From NCBI GenBank assembly GCA_002340405.1, contig DDLZ01000103.1, forward strand, positions 1 through 14,923: DNA of 14,923 nt. Reading direction: 5' to 3'. The notes below the pieces were generated by a model, which was given only the letters and a program-made list of their open reading frames with translations, did not search any database and had not been told where the DNA came from. The position numbers were made by a program, and so were the translations under genes. This DNA comes from Bacteroidales bacterium UBA2559 (GTDB taxonomy: Bacteria; Bacteroidota; Bacteroidia; Bacteroidales; Bacteroidaceae). Below, one piece after another: positions 6,152-14,865 of the stretch; the stretch's first letter is position 1; the number at the start of each line of letters is the position of its first letter.

Positions 6152-8983
6152 TTAATTGGTTTTTTTAAGTTTCTTTTTAAGGAAAAGTCCGGTGTACGAT
6201 TCCGGACAGGCGGCAACCTGTTCGGGTGTGCCGCATACCACCAGGTGTCCGCCCCGCTCTCCGCCTTCAGGTCCCAGGTCTATGACATGGTCGGCACATT
6301 TTATAACATCCATGTTGTGCTCTATGATTATTACGGTGTGACCCCGGCGTATGAGCGCGTCGAACGATTCGAGCAGTTTGCGTATGTCATGAAAGTGCAG
6401 ACCGGTAGTGGGTTCGTCGAAGATAAATATGGTCGGTTCGGATTTTTCCAGACTGAGGAAGTATGCCAGTTTGACGCGCTGGCTTTCGCCGCCCGACAGG
6501 GTTGATGATGTCTGCCCGAGTTTGATATAGCCCAGTCCGACCTGACGCAGAGGTTCCAGCTTCCGTATTATGCGGCGTTCGGTGGGAGTGCCGGACGAAA
6601 AGAACTCTACTGCCTGATCTACGGTCATCTCCAGTATCTCCCAAATGTTTTTGCCTTTGTAGGTCACCTCCAGAATATCATTCTTGAATCGGCGGCCATG
6701 GCAGCTTTCGCAGACCATCTGCAGGTCCGACATGAACTGCATGGATATGGTTACAACGCCCTCGCCCTTGCACTCCTCGCATCGGCCGCCCTCGGAATTG
6801 AATGAGAAGTGTGTGGGACGGTAGCCCATCTGACGTGACAGAGGCTGGTCGGCAAACAGCTTGCGGATCTCGTCGTATGCCTTGACGTATGTCACGGGGT
6901 TGGAACGTGTGGTCTTGCCTATGGGGTTCTGGTCCACAAACTCTACGGCACGGACCATGGCGGTGTCGCCCTCTATGGCCGTACATTCACCGGGACGCTC
7001 GCCGGCTTCGTCGTAAATATTTTTAAGATGGCGGTAGAATATGTCGCGTACCAGCGTGCTTTTGCCGGAACCGCTCACGCCGCTCACCACAGTCATGACA
7101 TTGAGCGGGAAGGTAACGTCTATCCCGTCCAGATTGTTCTGCCGCGCACCCAGCACCTTGATATAGTTGTTCCATGGACGGCGCGACTTGGGTACGGGTA
7201 TGGTCTCCATTCCGGTCAGGTATTTGACGGTCCAACTGTCGGCATTGTTCTCCAGTTGGTCGGTGTCTCCCTGATAGATTATCTCTCCTCCGCGGCGGCC
7301 GGCTTCGGGCCCCACATCTATTATGTAGTCCGATGCGCGTATGATCTCCTCGTCATGCTCCACTACCACTACGGTATTGCCTATTTCCCGAAGCTGGTGC
7401 AATACCTTGATGAGCTTGTTCGTGTCGCGGCTGTGCAGGCCGATACTCGGTTCGTCGAGCACATAGAGCGAGCCCATAAGACTGCTGCCGAGTGATGTTA
7501 CCAGATTGATGCGCTGGCTTTCACCGCCTGAAAGAGTGTTGCCGGCACGGTTCAGAGTAAGATAATCCAACCCGACGTCGAGCATGAACTGTATGCGGCT
7601 TGTGATTTCGGTCAGCAGACGCTTGGCTGCCTGAGCCTCGTGTTCGGGAAGCTCCAGAGTGTCAAAGAATTTTTTCAGTTCCGATATGGGCATCTCCACA
7701 AGGTCGTTGATGGACTTGCCTCCCACCATAACGTAACCGGCCTCTTTGCGCAGGCGTGTGCCGTTGCAATCGGGGCATAGTGTCTTGCCGCGGTAGCGTG
7801 CCAGCATGACGCGGTACTGTATCTTGTACTGGTTCTTCTCTACCATTCTGAAGAAACAGTCTATGCAGCTCTCTTCAAATCCGTTTTTATTTTTGCCGCT
7901 GCCGTGCCACAGATAGTTTTTCTGCTCCTGTGTGAGTTGGTAATAGGGGGTGAATATGGGGAAATCATTCTCTTTGGCATGGAGTATGAAATCTTCTTTC
8001 CATTCGCTCATCTTTTCGCCGCGCCAGCAGACCACGGCGCCGTCATATACGCTCAGGGCGCGGTTGGGTATGACAAGCGCCTCGTCTATGCCTATTATGC
8101 GTCCGAATCCGTCGCAGCGCGGGCATGCGCCTACGGGCGAGTTGAACGAGAAGAGATTGTCGGTAGGCTCCTCGAACTTTATGCCATCGGCTTCAAAACG
8201 GTTGCTGAATGTATGCAGAGATGTTTCGGGCGGGGTGTAGAGGCGCAGGGCACACTCTCCCGCTCCCTCGTAAAATGCGGTCTCTACCGAGTCGGCAAGG
8301 CGGCTCATGGTCTCTTTGGAGCCGTCGGATGTGAGCCGGTCAACCGACAGGTATAAGTTTTTGCCGTCTGCGGAGAGTTGTTTAAGTTTTTTGTTGTCAC
8401 TTAAAAGGTCTTCGATGCGGAAGATTTCACTCTCATAGTCTATACGTGAAAATCCTACCTTGAGCAGTGTACGCAGTTGCTCTTCAAGATTGCGATTGCC
8501 GGTTAAATGTATGGGTGCAAGGACGGTAAAACGGGTCCCGGCAGGCTGTGAGAGTACAAAATCCACTACATCCTCAACGCTGTGTTTACGTACCTCAAGG
8601 CCGCTCACCGGCGATATGGTATGTCCTATCCGGGCAAACAGCAGCTTCATATAGTCGTAAATCTCGGTCTGAGTGCCTACCGTGGAGCGCGGGTTGCGGT
8701 TGCCGGAACGTTGTCCTATGGCTATTGTCGGCGGCAGTCCCTCAATGAAATCGCATTCCGGTTTCTTCATCCGTCCCAAAAACTGGCGGGCATACGCTGA
8801 GAGTGACTCTACATAACGTCGCTGACCCTCGGCATAAAGCGTATCAAAGGCCAGCGAGGATTTGCCTGAACCCGACAGTCCGGTCATTACGATTAGTCTG
8901 TCACGGGGTATGCTTACGCTTATGTTCTTTAGATTGTTGACTCTGGCTCCGCGTATATGTATGTAGTTTTCTCTCTCCTCCAA
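6152..8983 (-). CDS. uvrA: UvrABC excinuclease subunit A
   Basis: This is the DNA-damage recognition ATPase of nucleotide excision repair; a UvrA dimer loads UvrB at lesions. It has 943 residues, the usual length, and two ABC modules. Walker A 1 is GLSGSGKS at 35-42, signature 1 LSGGESQR at 484-491, and Walker B 1 [10 protein letters not shown] near 508-517. Walker A 2 is GVSGSGKST at 635-643 (Lys641), the C-terminal zinc module is Cys735/738/758/761, signature 2 is LSGGESQR at 829-836, and Walker B 2 is [13 protein letters not shown] at 287-290 lacks the upstream CxxC partner seen in E. coli UvrA (CPIC before LFSFN); the equivalent stretch [14 protein letters not shown] has no Cys. Other Cys pairs are at 373/376 and 403/406. 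The start is TTG at 8983. An in-frame TAA lies four codons upstream and the next Met is residue 33, inside the Walker A strand, so a non-ATG start is required. A membrane-protein gene follows 11 bases after the stop. Confidence 0.97.
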   Translation of the reverse strand: MEERENYIHIRGARVNNLKNISVSIPRDRLIVMTGLSGSGKSSLAFDTLYAEGQRRYVESLSAYARQFLGRMKKPECDFIEGLPPTIAIGQRSGNRNPRSTVGTQTEIYDYMKLLFARIGHTISPVSGLEVRKHSVEDVVDFVLSQPAGTRFTVLAPIHLTGNRNLEEQLRTLLKVGFSRIDYESEIFRIEDLLSDNKKLKQLSADGKNLYLSVDRLTSDGSKETMSRLADSVETAFYEGAGECALRLYTPPETSLHTFSNRFEADGIKFEEPTDNLFSFNSPVGACPRCDGFGRIIGIDEALVIPNRALSVYDGAVVCWRGEKMSEWKEDFILHAKENDFPIFTPYYQLTQEQKNYLWHGSGKNKNGFEESCIDCFFRMVEKNQYKIQYRVMLARYRGKTLCPDCNGTRLRKEAGYVMVGGKSINDLVEMPISELKKFFDTLELPEHEAQAAKRLLTEITSRIQFMLDVGLDYLTLNRAGNTLSGGESQRINLVTSLGSSLMGSLYVLDEPSIGLHSRDTNKLIKVLHQLREIGNTVVVVEHDEEIIRASDYIIDVGPEAGRRGGEIIYQGDTDQLENNADSWTVKYLTGMETIPVPKSRRPWNNYIKVLGARQNNLDGIDVTFPLNVMTVVSGVSGSGKSTLVRDIFYRHLKNIYDEAGERPGECTAIEGDTAMVRAVEFVDQNPIGKTTRSNPVTYVKAYDEIRKLFADQPLSRQMGYRPTHFSFNSEGGRCEECKGEGVVTISMQFMSDLQMVCESCHGRRFKNDILEVTYKGKNIWEILEMTVDQAVEFFSSGTPTERRIIRKLEPLRQVGLGYIKLGQTSSTLSGGESQRVKLAYFLSLEKSEPTIFIFDEPTTGLHFHDIRKLLESFDALIRRGHTVIIIEHNMDVIKCADHVIDLGPEGGERGGHLVVCGTPEQVAACPESYTGLFLKKKLKKTN

Positions 8984-9012
8984 TGTCTCTTTTTATTTTG
9001 AATTAGGACTTG

Positions 9013-9020
9013 CAAAAATA
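9013..9020 (-). promoter_or_regulatory. -7 box of uvrA
   Basis: Read leftward, 9020-9013 is TATTTTTG, a perfect TAnnTTTG match, followed by C. The start would be near 9006, giving a leader of about 23 bases. A clear TTTG at -33 is missing; CCTTTTA at about 9042-9036 is the nearest candidate, closer than usual. Confidence 0.55.
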
Positions 9021-9043
9021 CCCATTTTATTATTATAAAAGGT

Positions 9044-9051
9044 TACCTTTG
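9044..9051 (+). promoter_or_regulatory. -7 box of purL
   Basis: TACCTTTG is a perfect TAnnTTTG match followed by C. The start would be near 9058, about 17 bases before the purL ATG. The -33 region is AT-rich (CATTTTATTATTATAAAA) without a clear TTTG and is shared with the uvrA promoter facing the other way. Confidence 0.6.
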
Positions 9052-9074
9052 CAAATCCAAATTGAATTGTCGAA

Positions 9075-12000
9075 ATGATTATCTTTTTCAGAAACCCTTC
9101 AGGCACAATTGTTGCCACCGAGATTACATCAAAACTGTCGGCCGATGATATCAAAAAGCTGAAATGGCTTTATGGCGAAGCCGCCGTTTTAAGTGAGGAA
9201 TCTTTAGAAGGTTTTTTTGTGGGACCGCGTCGGGAGATGATATCCCCATGGAGTACCACCGCCGTAGAGATTACCCGTAATATGGGTTGCAGGGGGATTA
9301 CCCGCATTGAGGAGTTCTTCCCGGTAAGTTCGGCCGATGCCGAATATGACCCGATGCTGCAACGTATGTACAATGGGCTTGACCAGAAGATTTTCACAAT
9401 CAATATTACGCCGGAGCCTATACTGTTCATAGATAATCTGGAAGCATACAACGAGCAGGAGGGTCTGGCGCTTTCCAACGAAGAGATTGACTATTTGCAT
9501 AAGGTTGAGGCTGAAATTGGCCGTAAACTTACGGACAGCGAGGTTTTTGGTTTTGCTCAGATAAACTCAGAACACTGCCGCCATAAGATTTTCGGCGGAA
9601 AGTTCATAATAGACGGCAAGGAGATGGAGTCATCGCTCTTCAACCTGATCAAGAAGACCACCCATGAGAATCCCAACCGCATTCTGTCGGCCTATAAGGA
9701 CAATGTGGCGTTTGCTCAGGGACCGGTGGCAGAGCAGTTCGCTCCGGCCGACCACTCCACAGCAGATTGGTTCGTGATAAAGGATATAGAGACCGTCATG
9801 TCACTCAAAGCCGAGACACACAACTTCCCCACCACGGTGGAGCCGTTCAACGGAGCATCGACCGGTTCGGGAGGTGAAATACGTGACCGTATGGCCGGCG
9901 GCAAAGGGGCGTGGCCTCTTGCCGGTACATCGGTCTATATGACCTCTTATGCGCGCATTGACGGGAAACGTGCCTGGGAGAAGGGTATGAACGAGCGTCA
10001 ATGGCTCTACCAGACTCCCGAACAGATTCTCATGAAGGCCTCCAACGGCGCCTCTGACTTTGGAAATAAGTTCGGGCAGGCGCTTGTTTGCGGTTCGTTG
10101 CTCACCTTCGAGCATCAGGAGAACGGCGAACAGTACGGCTACGACAAGGTGATCATGTTGGCCGGAGGTATCGGTTACGGCGCCAAACGCGACTGCTTTA
10201 AGGGCAAGCCTAAGAAGGGCGACAAGATAGTGGTGTTGGGCGGAGACAACTACCGTATTGGTCTGGGCGGCGGTTCGGTCTCATCGGTCGAGACGGGACG
10301 CTATTCGTCGGGCATTGAGTTGAACGCCGTGCAGCGTGCTAATGCCGAGATGCAGAAACGCACATATAACGTAACCCGCGCCCTGTGCGAGGAAGATAAT
10401 AACCCGATAATATCAATTCACGACCACGGTTCGGCAGGCCATTTGAACTGTCTCTCCGAGTTGGTCGAGGAGTGCGGCGGACTGATTGAGATGGATAAGC
10501 TGCCGATAGGCGATAAGACCTTGTCATCGAAAGAGATAATAGCCAATGAGTCACAGGAGCGCATGGGGCTTCTGATAGATGAGAAGTCTTTGGAGCACTT
10601 ACAAAAGATAGCCGAGCGCGAACGCGCCCCGATGTATGTGGTGGGCGAGACCACAGGTGACGGCCGTTTCGCTTTTGAGCAGAAGGACGGGGTGCGCCCC
10701 TTTGACCTTGCCATCAGTCAGATGTTCGGCTCGTCGCCCAAGACATATATGGTTGATGAGACTGTGGAGCGGAAATATAAAGATGTCACCTACTTGGAGG
10801 ATAAGCTGGAGGAGTACCTTGGCAATGTACTTCAGCTTGAGGCTGTAGCCTGTAAGGATTGGCTGACCAACAAGGTGGACCGTTCGGTGACAGGTCTGAT
10901 AGCACGTCAGCAGTGCCAGGGTGAACTGCAGCTTCCGCTTTCGGACTGTGGTGTTGCGGCGCTTGATCACCGTGGACGGAAAGGTATTGCAACCGCCATC
11001 GGACATGCTCCGCAGGCAGGTCTGGCAAATCCCGCCTCCGGTTCGGTGCTCTCTGTTGCCGAGTCACTCACCAATATTGTCTTTGCACCCCTCAGTGAAG
11101 GACTCAGGTCTGTGTCGCTGTCGGCTAACTGGATGTGGCCCTGCCGTTCGCAGAAGGGTGAAGATGCCCGCCTGTACCAGGCAGTAAAGGCTTTGTCGGA
11201 TTTCTGCCTTGAGCTGGGGATCAACGTACCTACCGGTAAGGACTCTCTCTCCATGACTCAGAATTATCCTGACGGCAGCAAGGTCATCAGCCCGGGTACG
11301 GTTATAGTCTCATCGGCCGGTGAGGTATCGGATGTATGTAAGGTGGTATCGCCTGTGCTTGCCGACTGCAAGGAGAGCCTGCTTATACATATAGATTTTA
11401 GTTTTGACAAGCAGCGTCTGGGCGGTTCGGCTCTGGCGCAGTCGCTTAACCGTGTGGGCAGCGATGTTCCTACTGTCAGGGATGCCGGATATTTTGCCGC
11501 CGCGTTCAATGCCGTGCAGCAGCTTATCGAGAAGCGCATGGTTTTGGCAGGACACGACATATCGGCCGGCGGTTTGATTGTAACCCTGCTGGAGATGTGT
11601 TTTGCCAATGTAAAAGGCGGCATGGAGCTCTCTCTTGACCAAATAGGCGGCAAAGACCTGATCAAGACGCTTTTTGCTGAAAATCCGGGCGTAGTGCTTC
11701 AGATTGAGTCCAAGCAGATGGATGCCGTAGAGAAATTGCTTAAGGAGGCCGGTGTAGGCTGTGCTGTCATAGGCCGTCCCGCCGATGCGAGAAATCTCTA
11801 TATACGCCGTGACGGTAAGGATATCTCTATCGATATAGACAAGATGCGCGACCTGTGGTACAGGACCTCATATCTGTTTGACCTCAGGCAGTCGGAGAAC
11901 GGATGTGCCGAGAAACGTTACGGCAACTACTCCAGGTTGCCGCTAAACTTCAAGTTCAATTATAACTTTACCGGCAAGACAGCTCAGTACGGTCTGGACC

Positions 12001-12773
12001 CTGACCGCCGGACGGCAACCGGTGTGAAAGCCGCCATAATCCGTGAGAAGGGAACCAATGGTGAACGCGAAATGGCCTATGCCCTCTGGCTGGCAGGATT
12101 TGACGTTAAGGATGTGACCATGACGGACCTTGAGAGCGGCCGCGAAACTCTTGACGACATAAGCATGATAGTCTTTTGCGGCGGATTCTCCAACTCCGAT
12201 GTACTCGGTTCGGCCAAGGGATGGGCAGGAGCTTTTATTTTCAACCAAAGGACAAAAGAGACTCTGGACCGTTTCTATGCACGCAAGGATACCCTTTCGC
12301 TGGGTGTATGTAACGGATGTCAACTGATGATTGAACTCGGACTCATCAACCCCGACCACGGTAAGAAGAGTCGTATGCTTCTCAATGAGTCGCATAAATT
12401 TGAATCGGCCTTCCTCGGCGTTTCGATACCTCAGAACGAGAGCATTATGTTCAAGTCTCTGAGCGGCTGCCGTCTGGGTGCCTGGGTGGCTCATGGCGAG
12501 GGCAGGTTCTCACTGCCTTACGCTGAAGAGAGATACAATGTGATTGCCAAATATACATACGGCGATTATCCCGCCAACCCCAACGGTTCGGACTATAATG
12601 TGGCCGGCATAGCAAGCGCCGATGGGCGTCATGTGGCTATGATGCCCCATCCGGAGCGTGCCATATTCCCCTGGCAGTGCGGATTCTATCCTGTTGACCG
12701 TAAAGGCGATCAGGTCACACCCTGGATTGAGGCATTCGTTAACGCTCGCAAATGGGTTGAGTCACAGAAATAA
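9075..12773 (+). CDS. purL: Phosphoribosylformylglycinamidine (FGAM) synthetase, large single-chain type
   Basis: This catalyses the fourth step of purine synthesis: FGAR + ATP + glutamine to FGAM + ADP + Pi + glutamate, in the cytoplasm. At 1232 residues it is the large proteobacterial/eukaryotic-like form with its own glutaminase, not the PurSQL complex. In order it has a PurS-like N-terminal domain (about 1-150), a linker, a first AIRS-type domain with KAETHNFPTTVEPFNG (catalytic His249) and GSGGEIRDR, a second AIRS-type half (about 600-960, with HDISAGG), and a class I glutamine amidotransferase from about 985 to the end. The glutaminase triad is visible: Cys1079 in LGVCNGCQ, and His1192 and Glu1194 in MMPHPERA. 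The start is ATG 9075 with no Shine-Dalgarno, about 17 bases after the predicted transcription start. The stop is 6 bases before the first CHR gene, so the three genes probably share a transcript. Confidence 0.98.
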   Translation: MIIFFRNPSGTIVATEITSKLSADDIKKLKWLYGEAAVLSEESLEGFFVGPRREMISPWSTTAVEITRNMGCRGITRIEEFFPVSSADAEYDPMLQRMYNGLDQKIFTINITPEPILFIDNLEAYNEQEGLALSNEEIDYLHKVEAEIGRKLTDSEVFGFAQINSEHCRHKIFGGKFIIDGKEMESSLFNLIKKTTHENPNRILSAYKDNVAFAQGPVAEQFAPADHSTADWFVIKDIETVMSLKAETHNFPTTVEPFNGASTGSGGEIRDRMAGGKGAWPLAGTSVYMTSYARIDGKRAWEKGMNERQWLYQTPEQILMKASNGASDFGNKFGQALVCGSLLTFEHQENGEQYGYDKVIMLAGGIGYGAKRDCFKGKPKKGDKIVVLGGDNYRIGLGGGSVSSVETGRYSSGIELNAVQRANAEMQKRTYNVTRALCEEDNNPIISIHDHGSAGHLNCLSELVEECGGLIEMDKLPIGDKTLSSKEIIANESQERMGLLIDEKSLEHLQKIAERERAPMYVVGETTGDGRFAFEQKDGVRPFDLAISQMFGSSPKTYMVDETVERKYKDVTYLEDKLEEYLGNVLQLEAVACKDWLTNKVDRSVTGLIARQQCQGELQLPLSDCGVAALDHRGRKGIATAIGHAPQAGLANPASGSVLSVAESLTNIVFAPLSEGLRSVSLSANWMWPCRSQKGEDARLYQAVKALSDFCLELGINVPTGKDSLSMTQNYPDGSKVISPGTVIVSSAGEVSDVCKVVSPVLADCKESLLIHIDFSFDKQRLGGSALAQSLNRVGSDVPTVRDAGYFAAAFNAVQQLIEKRMVLAGHDISAGGLIVTLLEMCFANVKGGMELSLDQIGGKDLIKTLFAENPGVVLQIESKQMDAVEKLLKEAGVGCAVIGRPADARNLYIRRDGKDISIDIDKMRDLWYRTSYLFDLRQSENGCAEKRYGNYSRLPLNFKFNYNFTGKTAQYGLDPDRRTATGVKAAIIREKGTNGEREMAYALWLAGFDVKDVTMTDLESGRETLDDISMIVFCGGFSNSDVLGSAKGWAGAFIFNQRTKETLDRFYARKDTLSLGVCNGCQLMIELGLINPDHGKKSRMLLNESHKFESAFLGVSIPQNESIMFKSLSGCRLGAWVAHGEGRFSLPYAEERYNVIAKYTYGDYPANPNGSDYNVAGIASADGRHVAMMPHPERAIFPWQCGFYPVDRKGDQVTPWIEAFVNARKWVESQK

Positions 12774-12779
12774 GGCGTT

Positions 12780-13316
12780 ATGCTCCTTGCGCTATTTACA
12801 ACCTTTTTCAAGATAGGCCTCTTTACAATAGGCGGCGGATATGCCATGATACCGCTTATTGAGCGCGAGGTGGTGGAGCGTAAGGGCTGGATATCGAAAG
12901 AGGAGTTTCTAAACCTTATGGCGATAGCCCAGTCTGCCCCGGGAGTTTTTGCCGTTAACATATCCATATTCATAGGATACCGTATGCGTAAGACTGTCGG
13001 CAGCATCTTCTGTGCAACAGGCACGGTGCTGCCTTCCATCATAATTATTCTGGCCATTGCCATGTTTGCGGGAAATTACCGTGAAAACCCCGTGGTGGAG
13101 AATGTCTTTAAGGGCATACGTCCGGCAGTTATCGCACTTATTCTTACCCCGACCATACGCCTGGCTTCCGGGGCGGGATTTGATCATTGGACATGGTTGG
13201 CGGCGCTGGTTGTTGCAATGCTGATATGGCGGGTTGGGATATCGCCGATATGGATCATATTTGTTACGATAGTCTGTGCGGTTCTGTTTTACATTATTAA
13301 GTTCAGGAGAGAATGA
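12780..13316 (+). CDS. Short-chain CHR (chromate transporter) family protein, first subunit
   Basis: This is an inner-membrane protein of 178 residues from the CHR superfamily, whose characterised members export chromate; many short-chain members have unknown substrates. It covers one half of the long two-domain proteins and is expected to work with the second short protein downstream. It shows the family N-terminal motif FFKIGLFTIGGGYAMIPLIE (9-28), then EREVVERKGWISKEEF and AIAQSAPGVFAVNIS (48-62). The remaining hydrophobic segments are near 78-98, 110-127, 137-150 and 153-173, and the protein ends in a short basic tail. ATG 12780 is 6 bases after the purL stop. The stop TGA overlaps an ATG (ATGA at 13313-13316) that opens a 26-codon frame reaching into the next gene. 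There is no nearby sign of chromate or metal regulation. Confidence 0.9.
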   Translation: MLLALFTTFFKIGLFTIGGGYAMIPLIEREVVERKGWISKEEFLNLMAIAQSAPGVFAVNISIFIGYRMRKTVGSIFCATGTVLPSIIIILAIAMFAGNYRENPVVENVFKGIRPAVIALILTPTIRLASGAGFDHWTWLAALVVAMLIWRVGISPIWIIFVTIVCAVLFYIIKFRRE

Positions 13317-13393
13317 GTGGGAGTCTTGGCAAGGTTTGTATCGGGCACCTGTTTTACATATTTAAACTCACGAAGGGATGGGCGCTGCTTTAA
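13313..13393 (+). CDS. Possible 26-codon bridging ORF between the two CHR genes
   Basis: An ATG overlaps the stop of the first CHR gene (ATGA at 13313-13316). It opens a frame that reads through the 61-base gap and stops at TAA 13391-13393, 13 bases inside the second CHR gene in another frame. The predicted peptide starts MSGSLGKVC and resembles no family I know. It could couple translation of the two genes or be chance; only position supports it. Confidence 0.2.
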   Translation: MSGSLGKVCIGHLFYIFKLTKGWALL

Positions 13394-13977
13394 TATGGTT
13401 TAAACTGTTCTGGTCTTTTTTCAAGATAGGCCTGTTCGGGTTCGGAGGCGGTTACGGCATGATCTCGCTCATACAGAATGAGGTGGTGGAGAAACAGGCC
13501 TGGATAAGCAATTCCGAATTTACCGATATCGTGGCGGTGAGTCAGATGACTCCCGGCCCCATAGGCATCAACTCGGCCACCTATGTGGGCTTCAAGGCGA
13601 TTGAGAATGCGGGTATGACACGAACTCAGGCTGTGTTAGGTTCGCTGCTGGCATCGTTCTCGGTAATGCTGCCGTCATTTATAATCATGCTGCTTATAAG
13701 CGCCTTTTTTATGCGCTACCAAAATCACCCTTCGGTCCGTACTGTACTGGCGTGGCTGCGTCCCGTAGTTGTGGGAATGCTTGCCGCTGCCGTCCTGCTA
13801 CTGCTCAACGAAGAGAACTTAGGCTCATTTAAGACCGATAAGCTACAGTTTTACGTAAGCATAGCCCTGTTTGCATCAGCCTTCGCAGTTACTTATGTAT
13901 GGAGAGTGAATCCCATAAAAGTAATCCTTCTCTCCGGTCTTTTTGGCGGTCTCTTCTATTCACTCCTTCCGGCATAA
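13378..13977 (+). CDS. Short-chain CHR (chromate transporter) family protein, second subunit
   Basis: This is an inner-membrane protein of 199 residues and the partner of the preceding CHR protein. Its N-terminal motif FFKIGLFGFGGGYGMISLIQ (14-33) is followed by NEVVEKQAWIS and VAVSQMTPGPIGINSATYVG (52-71). That last stretch carries the TPGPIGIN pattern typical of CHR halves, where the first protein has APGVFAVN. Hydrophobic segments lie near 87-112, 125-144, 157-175 and 178-196. In short CHR pairs the two halves are thought to insert with opposite topology and form a heterodimer (family knowledge). ATG 13378 is preceded by GAAGGG; an in-frame TAA at 13363-13365 with no other start between fixes this start. 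The 61-base gap from the first subunit is longer than the other gaps of the operon and holds only the bridging ORF. Confidence 0.9.
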   Translation: MGAALIWFKLFWSFFKIGLFGFGGGYGMISLIQNEVVEKQAWISNSEFTDIVAVSQMTPGPIGINSATYVGFKAIENAGMTRTQAVLGSLLASFSVMLPSFIIMLLISAFFMRYQNHPSVRTVLAWLRPVVVGMLAAAVLLLLNEENLGSFKTDKLQFYVSIALFASAFAVTYVWRVNPIKVILLSGLFGGLFYSLLPA

Positions 13978-13991
13978 AATATTACTGACGG

Positions 13992-14017
13992 ATCCGCTGC
14001 TCTGTACCGCTGCGGAT
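13992..14017. terminator. Weak hairpin between convergent genes
   Basis: ATCCGC (13992-13997) pairs with GCGGAT (14012-14017), extended by two more pairs after a T-T mismatch, with an 8-base loop. It lies in the 64-base gap between the convergent second CHR gene and the FISUMP gene. Neither side has a good T run (leftward AATATTTTAT is the better one), so a terminator role for either gene is only plausible. Confidence 0.35.
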
Positions 14018-14041
14018 AGCGCATACATAGTTGTTTGTCTG

Positions 14042-14743
14042 TTAATTATTCGAGCTCAGATCAGGGTCCCAAACAGGTCGGACAGGCATACCGATAAAAC
14101 GTGGTGAACTACCCTGGCCGACATCATCTTTAAGTATAACATACATCCTGGCATTTGCCGAACCGCGATCAAACAGACTTCCGTGAGGCTCGAGTTCCGA
14201 TGTCCAGTATGATCCATCATCATTATGAATCACACTCTCTTTGTGAAAAGCGCCTGCAAATGGTATAAAAATGGAGTTATTGTTAACCCTGCTGTATGCT
14301 CTGTAACCTTTCACTCCGTTCAGTTCTTCAAGAACAAATCTGCATTCGGTTATCAGTTCATACTGCTCCTGATGGGTAGGCATTCGCCAGTTTCCGCCTA
14401 AAATGACATGTGCAGCATCATCTGAGAGAGCCAATTTGCTTTTCTTGTCCCGGTTGCCCTGACGTTTTCTGTTTACATATTTGGAAAATTTCTTTCCCTT
14501 GTTATCGGAGTTGTAGATATACGTTGACCAGGAATATTCATTTTTGGGCCGGGTCTCTCCCCATGCAAAATAGTCACCGTACTCTTCCGGATTATCTGCA
14601 CCCACATTACAGGTGCCCCACATAACGGAAAGGCCCAAGTCAACCTGTCGGTTGCCCGTCGTGCTTATACCGTCTTTTGTTTGCCCTGAAAGGATGGAAC
14701 AAGCAAAAGAGAGCATCGAAATGGAAAATATTAACCTCTTCAT
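14042..14743 (-). CDS. Secreted FISUMP-domain (Fib_succ_major-like) protein
   Basis: This is an exported protein of unknown function, 233 residues long. It has a signal peptide at 1-20 (MKRLIFSISMLSFACSILSG, then Q21); the Cys15 context SFAC is a poor lipobox, so cleavage by signal peptidase I is more likely. The mature part is one copy of the domain common in Bacteroidales and Fibrobacter surface proteins: VDLGLSVMWGTCNVGA (34-49), EEYGDYFAWGE (53-63), SDDAAHVILGGNWRMPTHQE (107-126), GYRAYSR, NSIFIPFAGA (156-165), YWTSE (179-183) and a closing GMPVRPV (218-224). Residues about 82-103 are very basic (KGKKFSKYVNRKRQGNRDKK), where other copies of this domain that I recall are less charged. It stands alone, convergent with the second CHR gene, and is lower in GC than the neighbouring purL block. 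No partner gene is visible. Confidence 0.85.
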   Translation of the reverse strand: MKRLIFSISMLSFACSILSGQTKDGISTTGNRQVDLGLSVMWGTCNVGADNPEEYGDYFAWGETRPKNEYSWSTYIYNSDNKGKKFSKYVNRKRQGNRDKKSKLALSDDAAHVILGGNWRMPTHQEQYELITECRFVLEELNGVKGYRAYSRVNNNSIFIPFAGAFHKESVIHNDDGSYWTSELEPHGSLFDRGSANARMYVILKDDVGQGSSPRFIGMPVRPVWDPDLSSNN

Positions 14744-14833
14744 AATATGTAAGATTTATTGTGTGTTATGTTGTTTTTTGATTACGCTGTTGAAAATAGA
14801 TGTGTTTTAATAAAAAAGTTAATTTAGTTTCAG

Positions 14834-14865
14834 CAAATTAAAAAAGAACTTTTCAGATATCCAAA
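14834..14865 (-). promoter_or_regulatory. Promoter candidate of the FISUMP gene
   Basis: Read leftward, TTTG (14865-14862), a 20-base spacer and TTAATTTG (14841-14834) fit the TTTG-N19-TAnnTTTG Bacteroidota pattern with one mismatch. The start would be near 14827, leaving a leader of about 84 bases. The region is very AT-rich, so chance matches are likely. Confidence 0.35.

Noticed and set aside
7028..7495. 155-codon open frame on the plus strand inside uvrA
   Set aside because: Antisense shadow of the conserved ABC module, with no start signal or recognisable domain.
11943..12494. 183-codon open frame on the minus strand inside purL
   Set aside because: It lies within the conserved glutaminase region of purL and has no family resemblance; a shadow of high-GC coding sequence.
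14819..14841. TTAATTT/AAATTAA inverted repeat followed leftward by CTTTTTTATT
   Set aside because: The stem is A-T only and weak, there is no gene end nearby, and it overlaps the promoter candidate.
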